Notes under the pieces: model-generated | Told to the model about the DNA's origin: nothing | Databases searched by the model: none | What the model saw: only the letters and a program-made list of their open reading frames with translations | Position numbers and translations under genes: made by a program | From: Macrotrachela quadricornifera | Lineage: Eukaryota > Rotifera > Eurotatoria > Philodinida > Philodinidae | Assembly: GCA_022393335.1 (NCBI GenBank) | Contig: JAJEKB010021277.1 | Span: 1,565,667 to 1,629,666 of the forward strand | DNA: 64,000 nucleotides | Reading direction: 5' to 3' | Shown: piece by piece, positions 13,701-23,199 of the stretch | Layout of the letters: every line of letters starts with the position of its first letter | Numbering within the stretch: position 1 is the first letter of the stretch

Positions 13701-13796
13701 AATAATGATGGTAAATTGGATATTGTTGTCACCGATGTTGACTCTGATAGTGTCGGCATTTTATTGAACACATGCGACTGTTGTATATCTAAATAA
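3971..13796 (+). CDS. Modular membrane protein: three tandem Cys-rich TM units fused to a seven-bladed FG-GAP/VCBS propeller
   Basis: Inferred exons: 3971-4139, 4266-4558, 6768-7361, 7411-7717, 7772-7909, 8589-9181 (3' end uncertain), 9765-10368, 10626-10993, 11045-12075, 12128-12258, 12465-12539, 12700-13796. All have GT..AG borders and phases add up to about 1,799 residues. Three homologous units, each TM, Cys-rich ectodomain, TM, are followed by a seventh TM, a Thr-rich linker and a propeller. Predicted topology is consistent: cytoplasmic N-terminus, three extracellular loops, extracellular propeller. The join at the 52-bp intron 12076-12127 (GTATAC to TATTAG) is decisive: without it the first part stops at 12125 and a second gene would start only 22 bases later. 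The role is probably adhesion or surface recognition (inference from architecture only). The 8589-9181 to 9765 join is the weakest; if wrong, this is a pseudogene or two genes. Confidence 0.6.
4559..6767. other. Oversized intron (2.2 kb), probably carrying inserted DNA
   Basis: Donor CAA|GTAAGA and acceptor TTTAG|TTTGG frame this stretch, and the flanking exons match in phase 0. Neighbouring introns are about 50-130 bp, so roughly 2 kb has probably been inserted. Short open frames inside (5724-5945 +, 5904-6128 -) have no recognisable content. A stretch near 5936 loosely resembles one near 61186 (GCRCTGATTCCG followed by similar spacing), hinting at a dispersed repeat. I could not find terminal inverted repeats or a target duplication. 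Confidence 0.45.
7772..10368 (+). CDS. Unit 2 of the modular membrane protein (exons 5-7)
   Basis: Exon 5 (7772-7909) joins exon 4 in phase 1 and encodes a cytoplasmic linker with QQRITTRLYLFLLA leading into the TM helix. Exon 6 starts at 8589 and continues with the helix (ILILVIFTSVNT), then TLKCPCLNVMI and LHQVCSSDYVSESWI, both matching unit 1. Exon 7 (9765-10368) carries FDCICATDPHC, GCFTSDTLLLSTLECYY, ACAPIYCTYSY and the closing TM helix. Exon 6 stays open to 9241, past where the unit should continue. I place its donor at CAT|GTAAAT (9182), which keeps phase 0 into 9765, but this join is not proven. The gap between exons 6 and 7 is 583 bp and may contain an insertion. Confidence 0.55.
7980..8436. 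repeat. Fold-back (long inverted repeat) element inside an intron
   Basis: The left arm, about 7980-8082, and the right arm, about 8335-8436, are reverse complements at high identity. Shared landmarks include CTGCAG, GACGTCTTTTTTC, TATGTATGAAGAAATCATTT and CATGGAAATCTTT. The loop is about 250 bp. It lies within the intron 7910-8588, which would otherwise be short, so it is most likely a non-autonomous inverted-repeat transposon. Outer ends and target duplication were not resolved. Confidence 0.7.
9182..9764. other. Putative 583-bp intron or insertion in unit 2
   Basis: The stretch is bounded by a possible GTAAAT donor and a TTAATAG acceptor in matching phase 0. It contains a degenerate simple-repeat patch (about 9610-9700) built on GGAGTC/GAAG-like words, as in TTGGAGTCGGAC and GTGGAGTCAGAG. 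The open frame runs 60 bases into it. Either the intron is real, or an insertion broke exon 6. Confidence 0.4.
10626..12258 (+). CDS. Unit 3 of the modular membrane protein and the linking TM helix (exons 8-10)
   Basis: Exon 8 (10626-10993) encodes a cytoplasmic linker ending KWAARLYIVLL, a TM helix, then TLQCPCSSI and VFHQ. Exon 9 resumes with ICSSPFVTIDW and carries ECSCGLTSNC, GCTPTESFFLSTLECFY, LCSPTLCSYTY and a TM helix (ITVLLSLYGGLTFVLHWI) followed by a basic stretch (YWKRRK). Read straight through, it stops at 12125 with a spurious hydrophobic tail. Splicing at CA|GTATAC (12076) to ATTAG|GACTAA (12128) instead continues into RWFIFGLILIVLMIVAMIIA, a strong TM helix. The spliced version gives a sensible topology, with a cytoplasmic basic linker and then a helix leading outside. 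Confidence 0.65.
12465..13796 (+). CDS. Thr-rich linker and seven-bladed FG-GAP/VCBS propeller (exons 11-12)
   Basis: Exon 11 (12465-12539, phase 1-1) encodes a Thr/Ser/Ile linker. Exon 12 (12700-13796) encodes seven repeats with Ca-binding loops DFNNDSYLD, DFDLDGCLD, DFNDDNCLD, DFNNDGRLD, DFNNDNQLD, DFNNDGEQD and DFNNDGKLD. Most are followed by a strand such as GNGDGTF (GILLGIGNGTF in one copy). Seven copies fit one closed beta-propeller, as in integrin alpha heads and bacterial VCBS-repeat proteins. The protein ends shortly after the last blade with a Cys-rich CDCC. The strong repeat regularity resembles bacterial VCBS proteins, so acquisition by transfer is possible (inference). The domain would lie outside the cell, anchored by the preceding TM helix. 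Confidence 0.85.
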
Positions 13797-14292
13797 CTGA
13801 AGGCAATTATATTTATTCATTAATGACTCATTCTATCTTAAGTAATGTCACGAATACAGCAAACAATATGTGATATTAACTAAAAAATAACGGCTATCAT
13901 GCGATTACTTACTTTTTGCCAGTATTATAAAACTTGAAAGTTGAATTCAACTAAAATCCTCTTATGAATATTGAGATGCTTTCTCATTACATGGATAGAA
14001 ATGGTATGAAAATTCTTCGTATCTTTTTTGCCAGTTGATTTCAATATTTGATTGAGTGTAAGTTTACTCTAAACATTATCATTGTGGATGATTGAATTGA
14101 TCATTATGAAAAGCGTCTTTGTTGAAATGCAAATATTTGATAGAACGTCATTTCTTTTAATTTATTCACTAATTAACATATTTAGACAAAGGAAAAATTC
14201 ATAGTATTTTTATTTTCTCATATCGAACGTACAATGAAATAGTTTCTTTCCAGAAAAAAAAAAAGAATCGATGATTATGTAATACACAAAAA
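13797..14292. other. Convergent intergenic spacer
   Basis: About 500 bp lies between the stop of the propeller gene on + and the stop of the DUF4419 gene on -. It is AT-rich, I see no reading frame or repeat, and both 3' UTRs should lie here. Confidence 0.6.
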
Positions 14293-15763
14293 TTAATTTT
14301 GTTTCAAAGGTTTGATTGTACTAGTATCTTCTATGATGGCAAGGCTCATTACTGGTTTATGACGTCCATCACATGATTCAACTCCATGAAAACCTCCAAT
14401 TACATAACATGTTTTTGATTGATTAGTCATTTCATTTTCGACTAGAACGGGTACATTAAATAAATTAAGTTTAATTTGTTTAATTTCACTGTATTCCTTT
14501 GTATGTAATCCATAACAAAGTCGAAGAAACCATCCACTTACATATGTTCCCGGCCATCTGAAAATGTAGAATAAAGATCAATAAATGAAAGAAACTGAGA
14601 ATTTTATCAAACTATCAGTTCTTTTTTCTATGTACTCAACTTGTGAAGAAAAATTCATTGATATCTCATTTGAGTTAATTGTCTGCTTAATTTTATCGAT
14701 TATTTCTAGTTTTCGGACTAATATATGAGCTACAAGTATTGGTTCTATCTCAAAGTTCGACTGTATTATCAATCTTCAATGTTAAATACTTACTTTCCAC
14801 CTGATCTTCCAAGACCCACATGCTCAATATCCATGACTTTATTCCAGAACTCATTATCTACATTACCCTGATAGGTATGAATAAATTGATCAATGATAGG
14901 TAATAAACCATCAATATAACTACCAAAATTATCCGAATTGGACATAGTAAACATTTTAAGTTCTTCAGTTTTTTTTCGTAGAAGATGCCAATCATCTAAT
15001 GTACCCATAAAATGAACATTACGAATACCACATCTTGTAATATAACATTTATATTCGAAATATTTTTGAAACGTATCCATGATAGCTACACATGAAAGAA
15101 GAGATTCGACATTGGTTGTTGTTGAAAAATTTGATGTTAACATTTTTATAACATCATTTTTTACATTTTTTCCTATTTCTATTCGTATACGCTCAAGAAA
15201 ATCATTCCAACTAGAAAAATAAAAAATATTTTCATATTTTTTCGTTTACAAAATTCAAAAAACTTACTTAGGTTCAACCAAACCTATCTGTACGATAGTT
15301 AACATTTGTCGATCATTATGATCGACAAAAAGTGCTCGAAGTTGCTCAGCATTCTCATTTACATATTGCGAAAAATAGACGCAAATCATCAGCCAAATAT
15401 CATCAGGAGAAAGTACAATATCTTCATGAGAGTTATAAGCAAAAAGAAAGGACGAAAAAATTGCATGATTCTCATTTAATGATGTATCTAAACATAAGAA
15501 AATTTATAGATATAAAAAAAAAATAATAACAATGTTTCAATTCACTTACGAGGGCCATTAGCAATGATATGTTGAACGTTACAATACTCTTTGTCGACTT
15601 TCTCATTCATCTTATCAATCCAATAATTAGCAGGTGGATGATCTTTAATTTCTTCACTATTATAATCTTTATCGATCTTTGGAAGATCTGCACAAATAGC
15701 CACTGTATGATATTTAGATGAAACATTATTATTATTGTTGACGGTCGAAGTAGTTGTCTTCAT
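14293..15763 (-). CDS. DUF4419 domain protein, four exons
   Basis: Exons on the minus strand: 15763-15550, 15487-15268, 15210-14794, 14557-14293, phases 1, 2, 2, about 371 residues, stop TAA. Introns of 62, 57 and 236 bp have GT..AG borders. Recognisable DUF4419 landmarks follow one another across exons: LSPDDIWLMICVYFSQYVN and NAEQLRALFVDH in exon 2; CGIRNVHFMGTLDDW, then FWNKVMDIE and GRSGG in exon 3; WPGTYVSGWF at the start of exon 4. The family is common in fungi and bdelloids and its biochemical role is unknown. The start ATG at 15763 is followed by a short low-complexity Asn/Thr head. The direct join SGGK-WPGTYVSGW matches the family, so the 64-codon open frame in the last intron (14578-14772) is taken as intronic. 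The gene appears intact. Confidence 0.85.
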
Positions 15764-16430
15764 TCTTCTGTTTTATCGATGTTTTTAGTATTTTACAATA
15801 GAAGTCACCTGTAATATAGGGTAAGAGAAAGAAAAAATAAACGACTTTCGCATAGAAACTAAAAATTTATCGCACAAAAGAAAAGAAAAAAGAAAATATT
15901 TGTGTCACAAAAAATGGTGCAGAGTAATTGCATAAACATATGAAAGAAACAGAAAAACGTTGAGTAGTTATTGTAAATGATAAAACTAAAAAATGCGTAG
16001 AAATATTAAAATATTATTGTTGATTTATTATAAGACTATTTAAACATGTACATCTTTCGAAAAATAGAATATAGTTAAATCTTTTACAGTAAATTCATTT
16101 AAAGAAAATATTCACTATCTAAGTCAATGATTTAAATCATGATCAGATTTAATTTTGTTCATGACATAGACAATTAGTGATAACATCGTACATCAACTCT
16201 ATGATATTGGAAACAAAACAAAAAACAAGGAGTGATTGACAAAAAAAATTTCTTCGGAAACATGTTTATCATGCTTTTATTACATCAAATTTTCAAAATA
16301 ATTACCGTGGTTGTTTACACACAAATGTATTCGTTGAATTCATTTATCAAAAGTTTTATTTTTATACTCTTCTTTATTCAACGATTTCATAAATTTGATA
16401 ACAGCTTCATGCAACGATTCTGAATCATCC
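15764..16430. other. Upstream region of the DUF4419 gene
   Basis: AT-rich DNA with no supportable gene. The promoter of the minus-strand DUF4419 gene should lie at its left edge. The 3' part of the decayed mariner element may begin toward its right edge. Confidence 0.5.
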
Positions 16431-16439
16431 TAATTGCCT

Positions 16440-17245
16440 AGATTTTGTTCGATTAAATCAAACAATCAAATATTGCATGAAGCCAAATCTAGAAAATTAG
16501 ATAGATGTTACGCCATCCGATTGAAAATAATTGACTACATCTTCATGAAGATGTGTTTTTCCATTATCATGATGAAATTTAATTGATTGAACATCGAAGA
16601 AAGGTTGTTATTTCTTAATTTCATCAATAACTAGTCGCAAACAATTATTATTGTAATAATGATGATCGATTGTTTGTCCACGTTTAACAGAAATGAATCA
16701 AAATTGGATCAGTTGACTTGAAAAGAATTCATAGGAGAATTTCCGGAGTAAAATGACTACATCAAACTATCGTTGGAGGAAGATCTTCATTTGCTATCCA
16801 GACAACATTCGATGATTTTCAACCGATTTGCTTATGATAAAACCATAACTTATCATCTGTTACTACATCGCATAATCTCCAAACAACTTGTTCAAATTTT
16901 AACAAGTTTCCTTCATACATTCATACTCGTTCAGGTTTTTGAAAGTTTGTCAAATATTTAATTCGTTGAACGGTTCTATGGCTTAAATCACTTTATGGTC
17001 CGAGTTCATCAACTGTAACATAAGGATCATCATTAATAAGTTCGCGAATATGTCTAATATTTTCAGATGCTGTCCCCGTTAGAGGTCCTGCCAGGTTTTT
17101 CTTCGTCTTCAACTTCTTCTTGACCATCTTTGAACAATTCTGAGAGTATGAACTTCATCACCGAAGACATTGCGTAATTCATTATAAATAACTATTAGTG
17201 GAATAGAAAGTGCAGTACACACTTTAATATAGAAACGAAAATATT
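16440..17245 (-). pseudogene. Decayed mariner-family transposase
   Basis: Read on the minus strand in shifting frames, the sequence gives consecutive mariner landmarks. EVHTLRIVQRW and EEVEDEEKPGR fit the end of the first helix-turn-helix and the linker. ENIRHIRELINDDPYVTVDE and LSHRTVQRI fit the second helix-turn-helix. VVTDDKLWFYH corresponds to the first catalytic Asp region, and KFHHDNGKTH to the second. The order is that of Tc1/mariner transposases. Several stops and frameshifts interrupt it, so it is inactive. Terminal inverted repeats were not identified, so the ends are approximate. Confidence 0.75.
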
Positions 17246-17806
17246 CTTTATTCATTTGAAAAGAAGTGAATAGTTTTGATCGTATTATAATCTATCTTGG
17301 AAACAATGTGCTATACTGTTTTCAACGTAATATTTCTGTTTTCTTCTTTTTATTTCCTTTTAGTTTTTTCTCTCTTCTCTTTTTTTTCAACTTCTTTGGT
17401 ATTTACCTTCATTTATACATGTGAAACACACCTGTTCTGTTTGTTTTTTTCTGTGCATGTATTTAGTTCTTGTGTAGTTTCAGACTGAAGATTTACAAAA
17501 GTAGCAGAAAACTTAAGAGTATTCAAACTTTTGCTTTAAATTTTCTAAAATTTTCTGTAAAATATTACAGAATCGGCTCTATTACTTTTGGCATGTTCGA
17601 AGTATAGCAAAATTCTAGTGATAATATTACTGAGATTTATCATCGACTCCTTCCACGAAAATGAATGATGTTAAGTGTTTAAAAAAAATAATTAATATGA
17701 GTGATTTGAATAATGTATTTTTTTTTGCAAGTAAAGAATAACGAAAGGACAAAGTTTCTGCAAATCGATAGTTTTAGAGTGCTGATTGTACTGTCGTAGA
17801 AATGGA
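17246..17806. other. Spacer downstream of the EGF-containing terminal exon
   Basis: No gene is recognised. The stretch at 17297-17488 (+) is a low-complexity Phe/Ser-rich open frame from a pyrimidine-rich tract. The 3' UTR of the minus-strand EGF gene should occupy the right-hand part. Confidence 0.5.
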
Positions 17807-18534
17807 CTATTCAGATGGTGTCAATGAAGGTGCATTGACATAAGTAAATCGTTGAATGATTGGTTTTCGTCGTTTCATTCGTTTTTCTCCTCGATAACGT
17901 TCCAGCTCTACTCGAGTTGGATCAATGCCAAAACAGTGTTTCAATGTATCAATAATAATAAGAAACATCGCCATACTAACCAATGCAATAATAACTACAT
18001 AAGCAAACGATTTTGACACAAACTTAGAGATGAGAACTTTATTTGCTACAATTTCACAGTGTTGACCTGAATAACCATTACCAAGACACTCACAAGTGTA
18101 GTTAAGAAATAAGGGTCGACAAACAGCATTGTTCTTGCAAGGATTATGTTCACAGTAATTAACCTTTTCCTCACAATGTTGACCGCACCAACCATCTAGA
18201 CATTTACAAATAAATCCGCCATTCGATGTTTCATTACAAGTACCTAAAAGCGATATATTGTATCACGATCTATTTATAACAGAAAGAAGAATACCGTTAT
18301 GCCAACATGTATTTGGTTGACAAGGTCGATGATCATGTTCACAAAAAGTACCATTGAAACCCGATGGACATATGCAAAAAAATTCGCTCGATTCAGCAGT
18401 ATTCTCGTAACAAGTACCGTTATTATGACAAGGTTTTAACATATCGCAGAGAGACTTGGATATTGAACAATTGAGGCCTATACGTGAAGGATCAGAGCAC
18501 TGATTTGGAATAAAATAATCTGATGATGGGCTAT
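17807..18534 (-). CDS. Terminal exons: three EGF-like domains, TM helix and basic cytoplasmic tail
   Basis: Two exons, 18534-18295 (phase 1-1) and 18243-17807, are separated by a 51-bp intron; stop TAG at 17809-17807. They encode about 225 residues. EGF 1 runs from KPCHNNGTC to CICPSGFNGTFCE. EGF 2 starts at CQPNTCWHNGTC, spans the intron and ends KCLDGWCGQHCE. EGF 3 runs from CEHNPCKNNAVC to CECLGNGYSGQHCE. A TM helix (YVVIIALVSMAMFLIIID) follows, then CFGIDP and a basic tail (RGEKRMKRRKP). This tail type is familiar from bdelloid EGF surface proteins. The first exon starts in phase 1 behind an acceptor, so these are the 3' exons of a larger gene whose earlier exons lie to the right. A plasma-membrane adhesion or recognition role is inferred. 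Confidence 0.85.
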
Positions 18535-18585
18535 CTAAAGACCAAGAAAAAATTTTCAATAACTAGATTGAACAGTATAAACAAC

Positions 18586-18660
18586 TTGTTATTTTAGTTA
18601 ATGTGGTTTCAGTGGGTTGAATTGTTTCAATTGTGGATGATAGATTAATTGAAGTGGAAT
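18586..18660 (-). CDS. Ser/Thr-rich stalk exon (repeat copy A)
   Basis: A 75-base phase 1-1 exon encodes 25 residues beginning DSTSINLSS and rich in Thr/Ser. It lies directly upstream (minus sense) of the EGF exons. The acceptor GATAG is good, but the donor GTTGTT is weak, so use is uncertain. The homologous stretches in copies B and C are split by a MITE, so this is the only unbroken copy. Confidence 0.5.
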
Positions 18661-18713
18661 CTATCAACATAAAATTTTCTCTCACAGATGAAAAAGAAAA
18701 AGATGATATTTAC

Positions 18714-19035
18714 CATCTGAGCTGATAGTAGAAGTTGATTGGACTATTGTTAAAATAGTAGTTGGTTCTGAAAAAGAAATAAATAGAATTATTTAGATAG
18801 CGATGCTAAATCGATTGAATTGTTTTCGAAAAATTATTAATGCCGAGAAACATCCAATATGACGGTAAAAACAGAGAAAATATGATACTAATAGGGAAAC
18901 ATTACTAACCTTGTCCTTGTGAGGTAGTTGGAGTACTTGTTGCAAGATTTTCTGCTGCCATAGTTGTCGACAGATCAATATCACCATCAGTCTTTCCAAT
19001 TGTTACTGATGTTGTTTGAGATGTTGTGGTTTCAT
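18714..19035 (-). CDS. Stalk exon pair of repeat copy A
   Basis: Exon 19035-18910 (126 bases, 42 residues, including TTTSQTTSVTIGKTDGD) and exon 18767-18714 (54 bases, 18 residues, including PTTILTIVQSTSTISS). Both are phase 1-1 with GT..AG borders (donors GTTAGT and GTAAAT). The Ser/Thr-rich content suggests an O-glycosylated extracellular stalk in front of the EGF domains. The pair recurs in copies B and C with the same lengths. Confidence 0.7.
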
Positions 19036-19617
19036 CTACAATATTCATTATTATTTAGAGCAACAAAATTTAAATCTTTTCTTCTTTTTTTAGCTCAGTT
19101 TTATCATTAAATTATGAACTTCATCCGCTTTTATCTTTGAGAAGAAGTGCAATCGAAAGTATAGTACTCAGGTGCCCGTAGATCCTTATGAACTTTTATA
19201 TTTTATAAAGTTTAACTAAAGGTTTTGGGGGTCAAGGAATCGATTGGTATGATTATTTGTCGTAAAATTTTTTTAAATATGTTTTTGACCACAAATCTTT
19301 TTTCGAAAGAGCATCACATTTTTTTTCTTGTGTTCAAAGAGAGATCATATAACCGACAATAACTTTGTTTTTACACATATGCTTGTTTCTGAAGTTTGTC
19401 TGTATTGTTTGTGCATGTAAACTAATCGAAAAACGGTGTTAGTTAGATTAATATTGAAAATTTATGATATTCTATCTAAAAATTCTACGACGATTAATAG
19501 GAAGTAAATAAACAAGTTGTAGATTGTTTTATTATTTTTCTTGAAAAGTTTAACCGAAGTTACTCGAAGATCGATAAATCCAAACTAGTTTGATTTGGAA
19601 TAATATGAACTGTCTCT

Positions 19618-19795
19618 GATAATATTCTAATGCATATATGATTCCGCAATCAGACGGAATTCTTAGGAATTCCCTCTGATGATGGAATTGAATCGTCTTA
19701 TGTTAATATCTGTTTCCGGAACCGTATGTAACTAGATCCTAAGCGGAACTGGTTCCACTAATGTTCAACATCACGGAATAGGATGTATTCTCAAG
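19618..19795. repeat. Foreign patch inside copy A, sharing a motif with 10492-10529
   Basis: The patch is not present in copies B and C. It contains palindromic words (GAATTCTTAGGAATTC). Its right end (about 19755-19792) matches 10492-10529 over about 38 bases, including TAATGTTCAACAT and ATAGGATGTATTCTC. The second site is in an intron of the first gene, which points to a dispersed element. Confidence 0.5.
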
Positions 19796-20169
19796 TCTTA
19801 ATATCCATCTCAACCTCCTGATAAAATAATTCTTCTCCAAACTTTTTATAAAATTCTTCTTATGCTTTTGATTTTGTTTTGTGAAAAGTACTCCTAGCAT
19901 ATATTTGGAACATGTGATCCTGTTCATTAGGATCTCTGGCTCAACATCATATATAACAAGGGAGCATTCTATTCCGATTTCTGTACTTTTGTATTACGAT
20001 CTTCTGTGTACAGTTGTCTACGGACTATTTTCTTCAGACTATGAGAATAAAAATTTTATTCTGAACACTCGAACATATGTCCAGAGTCCGGAATGAAACG
20101 AGAAGAAACGTAATTCACCAAAATCAAGAATAACTATAGTTGGTTAACGTGGTTTCAGTGGGTTGGATT

Positions 20170-20269
20170 TAGATTTGTGACAGTTCGCCACTTCTAGAAC
20201 TCTTTCTTTATCTATGAACTGCGTGGAGGAACCAGTTCAGTTCTTTCATCGGAAACTGTCATACGCCTA
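20170..20269. mobile_element. Short hAT-type MITE in copy B (100 bp)
   Basis: The element is bounded by an 8-bp direct duplication GTTGGATT (20162-20169 and 20270-20277). Its ends are imperfect inverted repeats of form TAGRYGTRTGACAGTTC. An 8-bp duplication fits the hAT superfamily. Relative to the copy in repeat C it has an internal deletion. It sits in the position equivalent to stalk exon 18586-18660. Confidence 0.7.
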
Positions 20270-20367
20270 GTTGGATTGTTTCTGTTGTGGATGATAAATT
20301 AATTGAAGTGGAATCTATCATCATAAAGTTTTTCCTTACAGACGAAAAAGAGAAAGATGATATTTAC

Positions 20368-20701
20368 CATCTGAGCTGATAGTAGAAGTTGATTGGACTA
20401 TTGTTAAAATAGTAGTTGGTTCTGAAAAAGAAACCAATAGAGTTATTTAGATAGCGATGCTAAATCGATTGAATTGTTTTCGAAAAATAAAAAGAAAATT
20501 TATTAATGTCGAGAAACATACTATATAATGGTAAAAACAGAGAAAATATGATACTAATAGGAAAAATTGACTAACCTAGTTCTTGTGAGGTAGTTGGAGT
20601 ACTTGTTGGAAGATTTTCTGTTAGCATAGTTGTCGACAGATTAATATCAACATCAGTCTTTCCAATTGTTACTGGTGTTGTTTGAGATAGTGTGGTTTCA
20701 T
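20368..20701 (-). CDS. Stalk exon pair of repeat copy B
   Basis: Exon 20701-20576 (126 bases) and exon 20421-20368 (54 bases) are both phase 1-1 with intact GT..AG borders and the same lengths as copy A. They encode Ser/Thr-rich stalk sequence with few changes from copy A. Open frames and splice sites are preserved, so the exons could be included in the mature mRNA. Confidence 0.65.
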
Positions 20702-23067
20702 CTGCAATATTCATTATTATTTAGAGCAATAAAATCTAAATCTTTTCTTATTTTTCTTCATTTTTATCATAATATTATAAACTTCATCCGCTTTTCTCTC
20801 TGGGAAGAAGTGCAATCGAAAGTATAGTACTCAGGTGCCCGTAGATCCTTATGAACTTTTATATTTTATAAAGTTTGACTAAAGGTTTCTGGGGGTCAAG
20901 GAATCGGTTGGTATGATTAATTGTCGTAAAATTTTTAAAAATATGTTTACGACCACACAAAGTGTTCTTTCGAAAGAACATGACATTTTTTTTCTTATAT
21001 TAAAGGAGAGATCATATACCGCACCATAACTTTGTGTTTTTACACATATGCTTGTTTCGAAAATTTGTTTGTATTGTTTGCGGATGTAAACCAATCGAAA
21101 AACGGTTTTAGTTAGATTAATATCGAAAATTTATGATATTCTATCTAAAAATTCTACGACGATTAATAGGAAGTAAATAAACAAGTTGTAGATTGTTTTA
21201 TTATTTTTCTTGAAAAGTTTAACCGAAGGTAATCGTGGATCAATAAGTCCAAACTAGTTTGATTTGGAATAATATGAACTGTCTCTGATAAAATTCTACG
21301 AAAGTTAAGTGACTATGGGGAATACAAATCTGAGGTTGGTTTTTCAATATTAGTAATTATTCACTAATTATAAATTAATAGAGCATAGTTTCTTATAAAA
21401 CTGGAGTGGTTAGCATTGGGCACAGAAAATGCACATTCGAAACCAATAAAAACTTTTTTGATGTACTTCTTGTTATTGTAAACTGGATTTAAGGATAGTC
21501 GAAGGTCGTGGAATCCGTGTTTGAAATTGGTTCTAATATAAATAGTTTTCTTTGTTGATTACGATATGTCAGATCTTTAGGTAAGATTTATTCAGAAATA
21601 TGTAGAAATACGAACTAACTGCTTGAAGTCCTATTTTAGAGTCTTTCTAGACATTAACCGTAAAATAATATTCAAAATAAATGAAGATCTTTTCTAGGCT
21701 ACAATGTAGTCTACTCTATTTATAGCAATATTTAAATGGTTCTCGTTTGTTTAGTTTCTTCCTAATAAGCGTATTAATAAATGTCCTATAACTTTCTGAG
21801 AAGAACTCAAATAAAATGCATCTACTCGCTTCAAAGTTGCAGTAATATGGAAACGGGTAGTCGTGAGTGGGCAATCGAGTAGACATTGATTTAAAAGTTT
21901 TATCGTTAGTTTAATAAGTGAGAGTTGAGATATCTTGAGAAAATGTTGAATGATCCGGTTCTTGAGGCAAAATAATTTTTTATTACACATTTAAGGTAAC
22001 TAAAGCCTATTCAGTAAAAGATTTTTGAATGTTAACATGATGTTATTTGCTTGTTGTCATTTTGTACTTCTGTTCGTTTAATTGCGAACATCATATCGTT
22101 TTCTTATATCTGGAAATCTTAACAAACAGAGTATTCCGGAAATCATAATGAATCGTTGATGCAAAATGTTTCATTTTTGTTTTCTTGACTGAACGGTGGG
22201 TTATATAGAAAAAAAAGTAATTTTGTGTGAGCGTTTCCTTAGAATCAATGGTCAGGCTAAAGTAAGTTAGCTGAAATAAAGAAGAACGTTACGTTTCGTC
22301 TTGGTATCCCATTACGAACTCTGTTTGAAGTAGACCGCTACGGTCTTCGCGCGCAAGAAAAAAGATAGGATTTTGGAATGCTTTTTCTAATGGCAGAAGT
22401 TAATGAAATATAAGAAAATACAGGATATTCGGAATGAAATCTGTCCAAAAGGTCGTAAAGAACCTTGACAACAGTCAGTTAGTGTTTGAACAACGAAATC
22501 TTGACAAAAATTCGGAACGAAAATGCTCGGTAGTTCGTAATGATAAATACATGAGAGTCGTCACTATGGGTACAAGATATTTAAGATGAATAAGAAAAAA
22601 AATTCAAAAGAATTTGAAGTTTACTGATTTTTCAGAGAATACGAAGTAGTATACTTATCTTACAATCATTCTTATGTATAAAAACAGAAACAAAAGTCTT
22701 AATATCCATCTTAATCTCTTAATAAATTCTTTTCCAAACTTTTTATAAAATTCTTTCCATGCTTTTGATTTTTGTTTTGTGAAAAGTTCTCCTAGTATAT
22801 ATTCGGAACATGTGATCCTGTTTATTAGGATCTGTGGCTCAACATCATATATAACAAGGGAGCATTCTATTCCGATTTCTGTACTTTTGTATTACGATCT
22901 TCTGTGTACAGTTGTTTACGGACTATTGTCTTCAGACTGTGAGAATAAACATTCCATTCTGAACACTCGGACATATGTCCGAAGCCCGAAATGAAACGAG
23001 AAGAAACGTGGTTCACCCAAATCAAGAATAACTATAGTTGGTTAACGTGGTTTCAGTGGGTTGGATT

Positions 23068-23199
23068 TAGGTGTGTGACAGTTCACCAGTTCTAGAACTG
23101 GTTCTTTTTCTAAGAATTGGGTGGTGGGACCAGTTCTTTTTAAAAGAACTGGTTATTTGAACCAGTTCAGTTCTTTCATCGGGAACTGTCATACGTCTA
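23068..23199. mobile_element. hAT-type MITE in copy C (132 bp)
   Basis: Flanked by GTTGGATT at 23060-23067 and 23200-23207 (8-bp target duplication). Terminal inverted repeats are TAGGTGTGTGACAGTTC on the left and, reversed, TAGACGTATGACAGTTC on the right. The interior is palindromic, built on CCAGTTCTAGAACTGG and AAAAGAACTGG. It has no coding capacity. The same site is filled in copy B and empty in copy A. Confidence 0.8.

Larger units (their letters stand above)
18560..20120. repeat. Tandem repeat copy A (shortened)
   Basis: This first copy of the array carries the stalk exons. It matches copies B and C except that about 1.4 kb of their sequence (21300-22690 in B) is replaced by about 175 bp of unrelated sequence (19618-19795). 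It also lacks the hAT-type MITE found in B and C, preserving the empty target site near 18620. Confidence 0.75.
20121..23018. repeat. Tandem repeat copy B (about 2.9 kb)
   Basis: A direct repeat unit begins at AATCAAGAATAACTATAG and recurs about 2,898 bp later. It carries a stalk exon pair on the minus strand, a hAT-type MITE, and about 2.3 kb of noncoding DNA in which I see no gene. Confidence 0.85.

Noticed and set aside
13302..13771. Antisense frames opposite the VCBS propeller
   Set aside because: They are shadows created by the repetitive coding strand and have no domain or splice context.
14578..14772. 64-codon frame in the last intron of the DUF4419 gene as an extra exon
   Set aside because: The direct join SGGK-WPGTYVSGW fits the family pattern, and including this segment would insert about 80 residues into a conserved motif.
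17297..17488. Phe/Ser-rich small ORF
   Set aside because: Produced by a TTTC-rich tract; no start context, splice context or recognised domain.
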